Assembly: GCF_009017415.1 (NCBI RefSeq)
Contig: NC_092407.1
Coordinates: 1,240,001 to 1,304,000 of the forward strand
Reading direction: 5' to 3'
DNA length: 64,000 bases
Source: Aspergillus flavus
Taxonomy: Eukaryota > Ascomycota > Eurotiomycetes > Eurotiales > Aspergillaceae
The translations under genes were made by a program, and so were the position numbers. Below, piece by piece: positions 47,780 to 61,374 of this stretch. Below the pieces are notes generated by a model, which did not search any database, was not told where the DNA came from, and saw only the letters and a program-made list of their open reading frames with translations. Each line of letters begins with the position of its first letter. Positions within the stretch are counted from its first letter, which is position 1.

Positions 47780-49299
47780 GGTTCAAGTGGCCGTGGTAGA
47801 CTGAATAGCCGTGCTGAAGAAGGCCGTGGTTAGGGTCAACGCTGAAAGGTCTTAAACCAGGCAAAGGCTGGTTATAAAATATAAGCAGAAAATTTGGGGT
47901 ACCACATGGCAGACAGCACATCATCGCCCCAGCATTTCACGCGATAAAGGCAGCGAATGACATATAGTCGCAGGGTCAAGGCCACTACTTTCTCCCGCAG
48001 GGGGTTTGATCTTGCAGTGTATAGAAAGCGTAGACCCTCAGCAAATCACAATTGCCGACAGCCTTGGCACGGGCCAGAGTTTAATAATGCGGTGGTCCGT
48101 AGAGGAATCGTAGACAGCCTTTAGTACTTTGTATGGGTGATAAATGAGCAATTGGGGTTCCGCGATGGCGACATTGGAGACAGCCGGAGCTAACAAGGAA
48201 AGATCATCCATTGCAGGGAAGCTATATACTAGGTAGTTTATGACTCTGTGAGATTGTGTCATTGGGTGTGGGGGTTTATGCCTAACAGTTGAGGATCTTT
48301 GGGCTTGCTTAAGCAACATTTCGTATTCCAAGATATGGCTGAAGATTATCAGGGCATAATAGATCACGCCATCAGCCTGCCGATGAAGTGATCGCGAAGT
48401 TTATTCCTTCCAGCGACGTATTTTATGTCGATCACCCCAATTGAAAACAGAATCTTTGGGATGGTTCCCAACTCAATTGATAGATATAGATGGATGCCTG
48501 ATTTACCAGGGATATTCTTTGATTAGTGTAACCGCTGGAGATTTGCTGAGACCAGCGGTCCTAAGAAAAGGAGAGAGAAAAGAGAATATTATGGGACAAG
48601 ACCTGACTATCATAGAAGACGTCAAAGTCATAGTTCAATTGAGATCCAGATGAGGTCATCTGAACTAATTCAGTGCATCGTCGTATCCAAGGGTATATGT
48701 AGTAGTCGTCGTGTCGTGCCTTGAGGCATATCGGGGTATCAGGTATCCAGGCATCCATGCCACTTTCCGTTTCCGTTTCCGTTCCAGTCCCATACCCCAA
48801 CCAATCCCAACGCCATAAGAAAAAAAAAAAAAAATCCCCCCAGATATTCCATCCCAAACACCCAAACCAAGAGTAAAGTGTAAAGAAAAGAGAAGAGAAA
48901 GAAAATAAAGAAAAGAAAACACGCCGGTCACCAAAAGAAATGCAGGCCAAAAGGAAAAGCAAAGAAAAGAAAAAAAGAAACGAAACACACACCACACAAA
49001 ACACACAAAACATACACCACACGTAAACATCACACAAAACACATAACACACAATACACAATACATCATACATAACACACAACGAAATCGTCATGTTCATA
49101 AAAGGAAATTCATCTAATCTATCATGCGGGCGCTTTCTAAGAAGCCTACGCGGTATTCTGTAATGACACTGCACAACTTTTGGTGACACATGCTGGAAAA
49201 AGAAACAAAACGCAAGCAAAAGAATAAATGAGGTCGCCTTCCACGACATGGAAATCATGAAGTTCATACGGTTTCCTCTTCTTAAGTAAAGTAAATGAC
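47780..49299. other. Intergenic, MFS promoter and pyrABCN 3' region
   Basis: 1.5 kb. The left part (47780-48660) is the MFS promoter, with short ORFs only. From about 48660 to 49299 is the likely 3' UTR of pyrABCN, rich in A and C on the plus strand, with an open minus-strand frame discussed under findings. Confidence 0.45.
48895..49083. repeat. A-rich and AC-rich low-complexity tract
   Basis: Purine-rich AAGAAAAG repeats (about 48895-48985) pass into ACACA-type repeats (about 48985-49083). It lies downstream of the pyrABCN stop and has no stops in one minus frame because of its composition. Confidence 0.7.
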
Positions 49300-52200
49300 C
49301 TAAGGCGCCAGAATCAATGCAAGCAAAGCCATGCGACAGTAGAGGCCATATCTCATCTGTAAATCCAAAGTTAGCACGGACACGTCCGATAACAAGCACC
49401 AAGCGGAGACCAACCTGTCTGAAATAAGCCGCCCGCTGGTCGAAGTCGACCTCCTCCGCAATCTCCGCATTTCTGGGCAAGGGGTGCATCACAACCATGT
49501 GGCTCTTAGCGTGCTTGAGAAGAGCATTGTCGATGACGAAGCTGTTCTTGAGACGCTCATACTGCTCCAGGTCGGCGAAACGCTCCTTCTGGACGCGCGT
49601 AGAGTACAAAACGTCGGAGCGGGCAACAATCTCCGGAGTCAATTCCTCGGACTCCACAACCAGCTGGCCAGAAGCAATAACTTGCTGACGAACCTCTTCC
49701 GGCAAGGACAAATCCTTAGGGGCGACGAGCTGCACCCGCACGTCGTAGAACTGGAGCAGCTTAATGAGAGAATGGACGGTGCGACCATATCTCAGGTCAC
49801 CAGTGAAGGTAATCGTCAAGCCAGTAACAGTTCCCAGTTCTTCGCGGATGGTGAAGAGATCAAGGAATGCCTGCGTGGGGTGCTCGACACTTCCATTTCC
49901 ACCGTTGATGACGGGAACGGGGGAGAACTTGGCAGCGACTTCAGTGCTGGCCGGGTCAGGGTGGCGGAGAACGACAGCGTCTCCGTAGCAGCCGAGGGTT
50001 CGGAGGGTATCTTGCAAGGTCTCACCCTTCTTTGTCGAAGAATGTTCCGTAGAGATGGCAATGGTACGTCCTCCCAGACGCTGCATAGCAGCGTCAAATG
50101 AAGCCGACGTTCTGGTCGAAGGCTCATAAAAGAGGGTACAAAGGACACGGCCCTTCAGAACATCGAGGACGCCCTGGCGTTGAACCCCAAGACGCATCTC
50201 TTGAGCCACAGTGAAGAGCAAGTGTAGGTCGGCACGAGTGAACTGGCCGACAGAGAGCACATGCTTCTGTCTGAAAGTTGACCGGGAGAGCATTTCATGC
50301 AGAGGAGAGGAAGTTTGCGAGACGGTGGGATACAAGGGAGGTCCAAGTTCACCGACAGCTGGGGCTTGATCCAAGGCCCGACGTGAGGGGCGAGCAGGTG
50401 TTCCCGCGACTGACAGTCGTCCATCGATACCTTCTGGCCGTGCCTGTACCAAGGGGGACATGGCCTTGACAGAAGGAGATGCAGGCACGATCCGATGGGC
50501 AGACATATCCGTTCCCTTCGGAGCATCGGATGTAATCTCGCCGTCAAGGCAGGAAGTCTTCCCTTGGAAGGTGACCCGCTGGACAGATCCTTTCACGCTC
50601 TTTCCGCTAATAGGAGACCAAGCGTGCGCGTTCTGGAACAGGTATGGACGGTCAACTTCGACCTCGACTGAACAGTCGACCTGATCGTGTAGCTCGAAGA
50701 TCTTCTTAGGGTTCTCATACAGGCGAGCAATGATATCTTGGATGGTCAGGCGACCCTCCGACACGGCAGTGAAGAGCAATGGCAGAGTTTCAGCGATACC
50801 GACCTCTGGGGAAGCCTTCTCACCAGCAAGCTGGAAGGGGGTGCTGCCAATGGAGAAGACATCAATGGTGCTAAGGTGTTCCCAAAGGGCCTTCTGGTCT
50901 TCAGCGGAAGGTAAGAAGCTGCATTCAGGGTAGTCTTCCTGAGACAGGAAGAGGCTGAACACAGAGACATCGCATGTCACCTTGAGGCCCTTCTCCTTGC
51001 TAAGCGCGATGAGAGTAATATCCTCCTTGGAGGAGACACTCATAACATGGATGTTGCGGCTGTGAAGGCTTGCCAGCAGAAGGACCGAGGCAAGGTCGGT
51101 AGACTTCGCATCGGTGATGATTGGCTTGCTGGAAGGCCAAGCGCCGAAGTGGCTAGTGACTGCTGCGACCTTGCTGATATTTCCAGAAAGGTGGTTGAAA
51201 GGAATAAACAGAGAACCCACGTCTCCTGTCACCTGACCGATTTGCTCAGAGTTGGTGGAAGTTGCTACAACGGAGAAGTTAAAGTCACAGAAAGAAGCAT
51301 TCTGGGCATTCTGTTGGGCAACCTTCAATGCGCGAGCATCAGTGACAGAGGCATCGATGCCAACAGGCATGACGCGCACCATACTGAAACCAGCAGCCAT
51401 AGAAGCCTTGGTCACACGCTCGAAGTCCTTGGAGCCAGGAGTCATGAGGCCGGGCACGAAAGCGGCAACGTTGATCAAGCCAGGAAGGGTGACAGTGCGA
51501 TGGCTGGTCTGGTAATCAATGGTCTGCACGGCCAGGTCATAGTGACGAGCAATAGCTTCAATCAGGATCTTGGCGTTCTTGACATTGGTGACCAAGGGGG
51601 TTTGGTAGTCAACCGCCATTCGGCGAGTACGGTAACCCTTACTCATATAGTTGGCAGGGCGCCTGAATCGGTTGCTAGACGGCAAATTGATGTAGAGGTC
51701 GATGAGGTTGTTCGACAAGTGCTGAGTGAGCGAGTACTCGGACTTGAGTTCATCCTCTTGGCCTGGCAGGATCTCGAGGTACTTAACAGGGACACCGTTC
51801 TCCTTCAGGAAATCGGCGGTACCAGAGGTAGCAAAGAGGTTGAACCCAATCTGGTGCAGCTTGCGAATTGATGGTAACATCTCGAGTTTCTCCTTGTATG
51901 AACCGATAGAGAACAGCACATTGCGCTTCGGCAGGCGGAAACCAGTCGACAAAAGTGCCTTGAGATAAGCTTCGTACTTGTCGCGGCCGAAGGAAGCAAC
52001 TTCACCGGTGGAGGCCATCTCGACACCCAAGACGGGATCGGCTCCAGAGAGACGGGAGAAGGAGAACTGGGGCACCTTCACGCCAACATAGTCCTTAGGA
52101 ACACTGACAGGAGGGTATTCCTGGAAGGGAACACCGAGCATCGCCTTGGTGGCCATCTCAATGAGGTCGACTCCCATGACCTTGGAAACGAATGGGAAGG

Positions 52201-55200
52201 AACGAGAAGCTCTGACGTTACATTCGATGACCTTGATATCATTGTCCTTTGCGATGAATTGGATGTTGTAAGGACCAGTGACATTAAGGGCATTACCGAT
52301 CTTCCTAGTAGCCTCCTCGATGCGCCGGACGGTCTCCGGGTCCAGATCCTGGGGGGGCAAGATCAATGTGGCGTCACCCGAGTGGACACCAGCATTCTCG
52401 ACGTGCTCGGAGATAAAATGTCCAACCATGGTACCGTTAAGTGCCACAGCGTCCATCTCAATCTCCTTGGCATTCTCAATGTACTTGGTGATAACAACAG
52501 GATGCTCGCGCGAAACCTCAGCGGCTTGGTTAAGATAGCTAGCAAGATCATGCTCAGAGTAGACAGTGTTCATGGCAGCTCCTGAAAGCACATAGGAGGG
52601 TCGGACAAGCACAGGGTAGCCAACTTTGTCGCAGAAGCCGGTTGCTTCCTCGATGCTAGTAAGCTCCTTCCACGCCGGCTGATCGACACCGATACGGTCG
52701 AGCATACGCGAGAACTTGTATCTGTTCTCAGCTCCGTCGATCATCTCAGGAGAGGTTCCGAGAATGCGGACATTGAGACGGTGGAGAGGCAGGGCGATGT
52801 TGTTTGGAGTCTGACCACCCATGGACATGATAACACCGCTGGAGGATTCCAACTGGTAGATATCCAAGACAGTCTCCAAGTTAATGTTCTCAAAGTACAA
52901 GCGATCGGCCTCGTCATAATCTGTACTAACGGTTTCAGGGTTATAGTTGACCATGACGGTTTTGTAGCCCTGTTCACGGAGCGTACGGATAGTACGGACA
53001 GAGCACCAGTCGAACTCGACGGAGGAACCAATTCTGTAAACACCAGATCCCAAGACCATGATACCCTTATCGTCGAAGGCAACGTCATGCTCAGAGGCAT
53101 TGTAAGTAAGATACAGATAGTTCGTTACCGAGGGGAACTCAGCAGCAACGGTATCAATCTGCTTGACAATAGGGATAATGCCAGCTTCAACACGCATGCG
53201 ACGGATGGCTAGCTCGTTGGAGCTAAGGAACTTGGCAAGTTGACGATCGGAGAAACCCAGCTGCTTGGCCTGTCGAATAAGAGGTCTGGGAACAGTGGTG
53301 GCATTATGAGTAGACATAAGCTTGCTAAAGTCACTGAGACCCTTAAGTCTGCTAAGGAACCACTTATCGATCTGGGTTAATTTCCAGATGTCATCGACGC
53401 TATATCCAGCGGCCATTGCATTGGCGATGGCGAACAAACGTTGATCGGATGGAGTTTGCAGTTCGCCCTTGATGGACATAAGTGCACTGGTCTCGTTGAA
53501 ACCAAGATTGTGGAAATCAACGGAACGAATGGCCTTCTGAATCGCTTCCTCGAAGGTTCGTCCAATGCTCATGACTTCACCAACACTCTTCATAGAGGAG
53601 CCAAGCTGAGTAGACACACGAGTGAACTTCTTAAGATCCCAGCGGGGAATCTTCACAACGCAGTAGTCAAGGGAAGGCTCGAAGCAAGCGCAAGTGACCT
53701 TGGTAACAGAGTTCTTGATCTCATTTAGAGGAATGCCCAAACCAAGCTTGGCCGCAATGAAAGCAAGAGGATAACCAGTAGCCTTTGAAGCAAGAGCAGA
53801 GGATCTTGACAGACGAGCATTCACTTCAATGATGCAGTACTCCTTCGAGAATGGGTTGAGCGCATATTGGATATTGCACTCTCCAACAACGCCAAGATGA
53901 CGGATAACATTGACAGCGGTTGTACGCAGCATGTTGTAATCCTCATCAGAGAGAGTCTGCGACGGTGCAACAACAATGGAGTCACCGGTATGGATACCGA
54001 GAGGATCGAAGTTTTCCATGTTACAAACGGTGATACAGTTGTCTCTGGCGTCACGGACAACCTCGTACTCGATTTCCTTCCAGCCCTTCATACTCTTCTC
54101 AATCAAGACCTGGGGACTGGCGGCAAACGCCTTTGTGCAAAGGTCCTTCAGCTCCTCCATGTTATTGGCGAAACCACTGCCGAGACCTCCGAGAGCGTAA
54201 GCAGCACGGACGATGACAGGAAATTTGATATCTTCCACGACTCGGAGGGCCTCCTCGAGGTTGGATGCCGAAGCCGACTTGGCACATTTCTCGTTAATCG
54301 AGTCCATGCTACGAGCAAAGAGCTCACGATCCTCAGTGGTGATGATAGTATCGATTGGTGTACCCAGAACCTTGACACCAAGGGACTCAAACTCGTCCTT
54401 GAGCTGGATACCGACTTGCAGCGCGGTCTGGCCACCAAAAGTGACGTAGATGGCATCGGGCCGCTCGTGCTTGATAACCTTTCGCACGAAGTCCGCATTC
54501 ACAGGAAGGAAATACACCTTGTCCGCCAATCCCTTGGAGGTCTGAATGGTGGCAATGTTCGGGTTAATCAGGACAGTGTAGATTCCCTCTTCCTTCAAGG
54601 CCTTGATAGCCTGACTTCCGGAGTAATCGAATTCTCCAGCTTGACCAATGCTAAGACCACCGCTTCCCAAAATCAAAACCTTCTTGACGGAGACACGAGG
54701 AGAGGCTTTGATGTTCTCTTCCATGGTACCACCTGGGAAGGTAACGGGGTTGTTGATAGCTTCTGGGGATGTCAGAGTATCCTTGATGCTGTTGATGAAC
54801 ACATCGAAGAGATACTCGGTATCCCTAGGACCAGGAGTGCTCTCGGGGTGGAACTGGACACTGAAGAACGGACGGCTGGTGTGCCGGATACCTTCGTTAC
54901 TGCCATCATTGGCATTCACAAACAGCTCCTCCCAGTCCTCGGGGAGGCTTGTGGAATCGACGGCATAACCGTGGTTCTGAGAGGTGATGTGACACTTGCC
55001 GGTCACCATGCTCGTGCAAGGGATATTGTGACCACGGTTACCGAACTTCATCTTCAAGGTCTGAGCACCGACAGAGCGGGCAATCAACTGATGACCCAGA
55101 CAGATACCGAACACAGGTGTCCGTGCCTCCTTGAGGGTCTTTGACAGGTTGTTAACCGTAGTGGTCAGTGTGGCAGGGTCACCAGGACCGTTGGAGACAA

Positions 55201-56193
55201 AGAGACCATCGTAGTCCTTGCCGGCAAGGGTGGGGAAGTCATAGTCCCAAGGGACGACCAAGACTTCAACGCCCCGAGCAAGCAGGCAGCGCAGCTGGTT
55301 GAATTTCAGACCAACGTCCAAGCACAGAACGCGAACCGGACGACCAGAAGGATGTTTGAGAGCAACATCCTCAGGAGGGGAGAAAAGACGTGGTTCCCGA
55401 ATGGAGACTAATAAGGACCCAGTCAGATAAAGGCTACTCGTAAAAAAATCACTTACTCCAAAGCAGGTGGCTTACCTTCGCTCACGAGGTTCTTCTTATT
55501 CGGGTCAACCCACTCAGTCTGCTCGAAGTACGACCTCCAGCTGTCCTTGTCCACTGGAGCCTCCTCCAATGTTTCATCGGACTTCTGGAGCAGCATGCGG
55601 CCAAGCATGCTACCCTTCTGACGGATGCGCTTTGTCAGAGCACGGGTGTCGACTCCGTGCATGGCAGGAACACCCTGTTCCTTGAGCCATTGTCCTAGGG
55701 AGGACTCAGCAAGGAAGTGTGAGTAGTCCTCTCCGGCGTAGGTGGCAACGACGAGTGCCGCAATGTGAATCTCGGTAGACTCAAAGTATTTTGGTAATGT
55801 CTTCAACAACTCGTCCATGGTCTCCCGAGAGGGAACACCATAGTTGCCCACCAAGGGGAAAGTGACGACCAGGATCTGGCCACGATAGGAGGGGTCAGTC
55901 ACTGACTCCGGGTAACCTACCATGCCAGTCTGGAAAACCAGCTCTCCTGCCACGCTCTTCTCAGCGCCAAAGCTGTAACCCTGGTAGACAGTGCCATCCT
56001 CGAGCTCGAGAGCGAACAGCTTCCCGCTGCCGCCACGTACTCGAGACGAGGCGGGGGGGATCACAGCGCCACTGGTGAGATCCATTGAGGGAAGTGGTTG
56101 CAATTCCTTATTGATCTGATTGTAAGATACAGCTCCTCCAGTCAAAGGACTCGAAGGGAGTGCGACCTCCTCGTGACCGGCGGAGTGTGGCAT
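49300..56193 (-). CDS. pyrABCN: PyrABCN: carbamoyl-phosphate synthase/aspartate transcarbamylase
   Basis: Three exons (55476-56193, 49415-55407, 49300-49356) give 2255 residues. Domains in order: CPSase small chain and glutaminase (FGICLGHQ with catalytic Cys, VQFHPES), two ATP-grasp CPSase halves ([37 protein letters not shown]), a regulatory MGS-like domain, a DHOase-like region and C-terminal ATCase ([18 protein letters not shown]). The DHOase-like part has INVAAFVP where active enzymes have a metal-binding HxH, so it is inactive, as known for fungal Ura2/PyrABCN. It catalyses the first two steps of UMP synthesis and is normally feedback-inhibited by UTP. The 57-nt last exon encodes [18 protein letters not shown]. 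The start at 56193 is the first good ATG; an upstream exon is possible. Confidence 0.96.
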
Positions 56194-57963
56194 TGGGGGA
56201 AACTGTGTGGGGGTGGGCGTGGAGGGGAAAAAAGGTCCTCTCGGGGACAGTATGACAAGGGTATTCACTCTACCGTAGCATCAGCAGCCTCCAAGACTCC
56301 TATGAAAAATTGAGAGAGCGGGAGGGAGAGGGGTCTTTTTTGCTGCTTCAGCACGAGAGGAGGAATATAGAAAGAGAAGAAAGAAATCTCGTCGACGGGG
56401 ATGGTCGTATAAAATAAAATTTTGTGTTCGGCGGGCTGAGGGAGCTTTCTCATTGGATCAACCAGCTTACCGATCCGGAGATCACTGCAGATTCTGCCGG
56501 GATAGACCGCCCTATTGAAAAAATTTTTTTACTGCATGCAAACTCTTTGGCCTTCTCTACCCTTCCTTTGTTTGATAATGCCAATGCTTGTAGTAATCAG
56601 TAATAAACTGGTCAATTTCTCGAGTAGTAATTTCTGCACTATATAACCAAAAAAAAATTTGCTCTTAAACCATAAAACTAGGACAATGGAGGTTGTTGTT
56701 TTAAGGTGATTCGACTAAAATTACCCACTGGGCATAAGAATAGTATATTAATCGAAAAAATTGATTGATGCGTTTAGGGTCGTGCATTGCTGCAGTTTAA
56801 ATTCCTTCTTAGTAATAGGTCATGAAGGGACCCCGTCCGGTTGCGGCCCTTTTGAACTCCGTGAGTCGGCAGGAAGGAAAAGCTCAGTTTTCGAACGCCA
56901 CCACCGTGCGGCGTGCACACAATGACAAAATGGAGGGGTCTCGCCACCCCGATCGACAAAACGACACTGCAGGCGGTGAGCAGCGAACTAGCATCCCTGT
57001 TTTTCTTGCCCGCCAAGACGCTTCCATGGTCCGTGTTGCTGAAAGCTTCAGCCCTCTGGAATCCAATTAAATCCCATGACAGTCATCTCAACGACGGAAA
57101 TTTTTTTTTCTTGACAAGCAGGTACTTCTCGGCTTCTACGGAGTACTTTATACTAAATATTGATTCATAACAAAAAACCGGTTTTAAATCTTGTATCACC
57201 TTTGTATCTATTGTCATGATTATTACTCTCAATTTGCCCCCCTCCCCGAGCAATTGATTTACACTCCGCTACGTATGTGATTATGGTTATGTTTTAGAGA
57301 AATATATATGTTTGTTTTCTTGCGCTTCTACTTGCATTCCTAGACCAGCTTTATCCATGGATCCTTTGACAGTCAAAACTATGGAAGATTTGAAACCTCT
57401 TCTTACTTACATGATCCACTAGAACAATAGTATTCATAGTTCAAACATGAGAATAAGCTTCCACACTTGATCATTCTAGATTTGCACCGCGACCATATCG
57501 TATCCCGAGGTCAGCCACTCTCCCGCCGCGCAGTTTTTGATAGGGTGTGCAACTGATCGGTTATCAACTTATGGGTCAGCTGGGAAAGAAAAGTTAAAGT
57601 AAGGGCACTAAAATTAAATCGCGTTGCGGCAAAAGTTTCGGGGATGCGCCGCGTCTTGAGCGATCTTTCCCCTCTCCACTACGACTATTTCTGCCATGCA
57701 GGCGCATGTGAACTGCGTCAATTGTCCCAGCAAATAATTGCCCTGGCTTGTTTTTAATTTCTATATCCCTTCCCTGGTTGATCAGGAATATCCCCTCTTG
57801 GATCACGCGAACCTCCCTAGAGTGCTGATAAAACACCCCATGGTGTTATATCTTATCTAGTGCTAGGTTCGCGTCGTCGTTTCATCTTCCGTCTCCCCAG
57901 GATCATGCATTAACCACACCACCAGTTTCTTTCAAGGTTGGGGAACACAGGGCCTTTCCCACC
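56194..57963. promoter_or_regulatory. Divergent intergenic, pyrABCN and TRP-like channel
   Basis: 1.77 kb between two divergent start codons. It is A+T-rich, with homopolymer A and T runs (about 56515, 56650, 57100). Only short ORFs are present, none recognised. It should carry both promoters; their boundary cannot be drawn. Confidence 0.45.
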
Positions 57964-60900
57964 ATGCTTGCTTCTCTTCTTCGCCCAAAGAAACGTCGAG
58001 TGTACGCAGAACGCTCTCCATTTTCATCGCCCTATACGACCCGGGATTTGCCATGGCCGTTCCTTCAGCGTGGCTCCGAAGAAGCGCAATATGAGGAGAT
58101 TCGGGGGAATGATGATGCTGATGAGGACGTCGATGATGGTGAAGAGGATGAAAGTGGGGACGAAGACGATGGTCCTTTCGAGTCCAGTCCCCTTCTGCCC
58201 ATCTTCTCAGCCTCTCACTTAGGTATTTATCATTTGTACCCTCCGAACGAAGTAATCGACTGAGACGTCTGACTGGTGGTCGTTTTGCTATGTATAGATA
58301 CGCTTCCCGTTTATGATATCACCCATACGATTCGCGCACTTATCGCAGCTCGTTGCGAGACCACGTTGTCCTGGGACCAGTTGCGGTCGCCCCAGATCTC
58401 TCAGTTTCTGGTAAAACCAATCCAGCAACAGATTAGAGCGTTTCACTTTTCTCGGGCTACGCTATATGCCTTGTTAACTAACTGTTTGCAATTCAACAAA
58501 GAAGTCCATCTTAACCCCGGCAATAGTGGCACAAGCCAGACCAGGGCCATGGTGAGTGAGCTTCTTGCCATTAAGTTGTTGAGAGAGTATACCACAAGAG
58601 AGTTGATTGATGCTCTCTCCTACGAGTTTTTCCCTCTCCAGGGCCAGTCGCTGCCCGGGGGCTCCCAACAGCCCCCGGGCTGGACCCCTACCGCAGGGAA
58701 CAAGCGGCTGCCTGGGGTAGCCCGCATTTCGTGCCTCGAGGTAGCGATCCGCGCCCAGGCGAAGCGGTTCCTGTCCCACCCGCTTGTCGTACAACAGCTG
58801 GAGGCAATTTGGGCGGGCACAATCGTTTTCCATTCGGCTGCAGACTATCTCCACCGCTCACCGACACGAGTCAGTCACAGCGCAGGGCCGACGTATGGTA
58901 CTACCGTCACCGCTACCACACCCAACCCGTTTGCCGGCAAGTTAAGCCCCAGATCGGCTGAGCTGCGCCGCTCAGTCACCCTATATGACCCGAGAGATGC
59001 CTCCCTGTTCAAACTCTCTAGGTTGAGGGTTCCTCGCTATAGGCAGTTTCTCTCGACGCTGTCGTTTGCGGTATTACTGGCATTGTTCCTCGCAGTTCTA
59101 GACCAGCGGCGTGTGCATATTAGCGCCCTTGAGGTTGTCTTCTGGTTCTGGAGCGCAGGCTTCATGCTTGATGAGCTTGTTGGTTTTAACGAACAGGGCT
59201 TCAGTTTGTATCTCATGAGCTTCTGGAACTTATTCGACCTCGGTATATTGTTTCTTCTTTTCTGCTACTATTGCTTGCGGCTGTATGGTGCCTTCATGCC
59301 GTTCACCCGTAAGCAAGCAGTCGCCGATCAGGCGTATGATATCCTGGCTGCAAACGCTGTTCTCCTCTTCCCTCGACTGTTCTCGATCCTGGACCACTAC
59401 CGCTACTTCTCACAGCTGCTTATCGCGTTCAGGATCATGGCTTCCGATCTGGTAGCCGTATTTTTCTTGATTATAATTGCATGCAGTGGCTTCTTTGTCG
59501 CTTTTACCTTGTCATTCGGCAGTGGCGAAGATCGTTCGCCTGGATCAATAGCGTATGCTTTGTTCCAGATGCTGATGGGGTTCACGCCGACTGCATGGGC
59601 ACTCTGGAACGATTACAATACATTGGGGAAGATGATTTTGACTGTGTTCTTGTTCATTTGTCATTTTGTTGTTGTGACCATTCTAATCACTGTCCTCACC
59701 AACTCCTTCATGGGTATTGTGCAGAATGCCAACCAAGAACATCAGTTTTTGTTTGCTGTCAACACCATCTCCATGGTTAAATCGGATGCCCTATTCTCTT
59801 ACGTGGCGCCAACCAACATCATCGCTTGGATAATAACACCTTTCCGTTATGTGATGCCCTTCAGACAGTTTGTACGCGTCAACCGTACAATTATTAAGAT
59901 TACCCACCTGCCCATCCTATTCACCATCTGCTTCTACGAGAAAATGATCCTCAGCTCCAAAGTGATTGAACCTACAGACCTGGTTGATTCTCAGACTCGC
60001 GCCGCTACTTCGGCTCGGACACGTGGCCCTCGGCATAGTCGCTTCAAGGCTTTCAGTTCTAGGGCTCCTCGACTTGTTCGGGAGCCCTCTGTGGCAACTT
60101 ATCAAAAGGATCGTGCGTTGGAAGAGGTGTTTCGACGGCCGTTCCACGGAGAGACCATGGAACCTGTAAGGGAGATCGATCAAAGAAAGACCAACAAAAT
60201 CGTCAAAAATTGGATGCAAACCATGGGTCCTGGTCCGGCCAATCCTCCCGATGAGCAGGACTCGGACGAAGTCAGCCAGCTCGAAAAAAGACCGCAAAGG
60301 CCACGGCACTTTTCCCGCAGAAGGCTCACCCGAAGTTTACGAGACTTTACCGAATCAAACCGCTCCGTTGTGTCAAATCCCGAAGACCACGTCACTTATA
60401 TTGCATCCTCGCCAGCCACTCCCCGTGCTGGAAGGGATTTCATGGCGTCGACGCGAAGACGACAGCTTTCGCGACATACAGGCATGGAAGGGGATGATGA
60501 GCTCACAAGCGACGGGCATGAAGATCAGTCGAATGGAAAAAGCTCTGATGATGAAGATACCCCCAAAGATGAAAGTCCTGGTAAAGCAACGCCGAAGTTT
60601 TACAGCTCTCGGCCATCGACAGCGAAAGTCAAGTCGCGGAGAAATAGTCCAGTCCGGCGTGTTAAGCATCATTCCCGGAGTTACTCGGGCGCTACCATGC
60701 TATACAGGCCCTTATCCACAACGAGCAATGGTGAAGAGACTGAAGCACCAACGATCCCTGTTAGATCCAGAGCAGAGACACCGGATCACGCGGATTGGGC
60801 GGCTAGGTCTACTTCTGCTGACCGATGGGCAATGAGAAGGCACAGTACTGACGGTCGGAGTCGAAATGTTACTATGCCCATTTCGAATCCCATGTCTGTG

Positions 60901-61374
60901 CCGGAGTTCGGTCACTTTTTGGCTCCTGGTCCGCGATATAGTGAGCGGGGGCCAGACCCCATTCTCCATGGCCTAGGGTCTGATATTGGAGACAACAAGG
61001 CGATCGCGAGTGGCTTTGTTGGAGGCGCTCCTTCAAGTTTGACAACCCAGATGGCATATGCGACGGGTGGTATGCGCCGACCAGATAGCTCTCACAGTAG
61101 CCAGGATATTCTCAGTAAGCTCGTCCTTGCTCGCATGAACAATATCGAGGAAGGGTTCCGCGAAGTGATCAGAGAGATGAAAGATCTCCGGCGTGAAGGC
61201 ACGAGTCGAAGTCAGAGTGGACCTGATGAGTCGAAAGGAAATCAGCGCGAGAAGAAGCGCACAGAGAAGAAGGGGAAGAAGCCAAATCCTAGGTCACGAA
61301 GAAGCAAGACCGGCAGTGAAGAGCAGTCGTCAGATGCGACATCTGAAGCCTCGCAACGGAGGATAATCAGATAA
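57964..61374 (+). CDS. TRP-like (Yvc1-family) cation channel
   Basis: Exon 1 is 57964-58222 and exon 2 is 58298-61374, giving 1111 residues. The N-terminal cytosolic part contains a strongly acidic run (about residues 48-72) and a helical region (IRALIAARCETTLSWDQL). Six hydrophobic segments follow at about residues 325-600, including FLSTLSFAVLLALFLAVL, FWNLFDLGILFLLFCYYC, ASDLVAVFFLIIIACSGFFVAF and the last helix VVVTILITVLTNSFMGIVQNA. The pore loop is probably ALFQMLMGFTPTAWALW. The 500-residue C tail is Ser/Arg-rich with a short predicted helix (ARMNNIEEGFREVIREMKDL). The family includes fungal vacuolar calcium-release channels; membrane and ion choice are inferred. Confidence 0.85.

Noticed and set aside
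48038..48367. 109-codon minus-strand ORF between the MFS and pyrABCN genes
   Set aside because: No recognisable motif and no gene context; possibly chance.
48561..49058. 165-codon Cys/Phe/Val-rich minus-strand ORF
   Set aside because: Translation of the AC and A-rich low-complexity tract; composition, not a gene.
53867..55144. 425-codon plus-strand ORF opposite pyrABCN, and others at 51047-51871 and 49484-50101
   Set aside because: These are antisense shadows of the conserved CPSase and ATCase frames, with no independent motifs.
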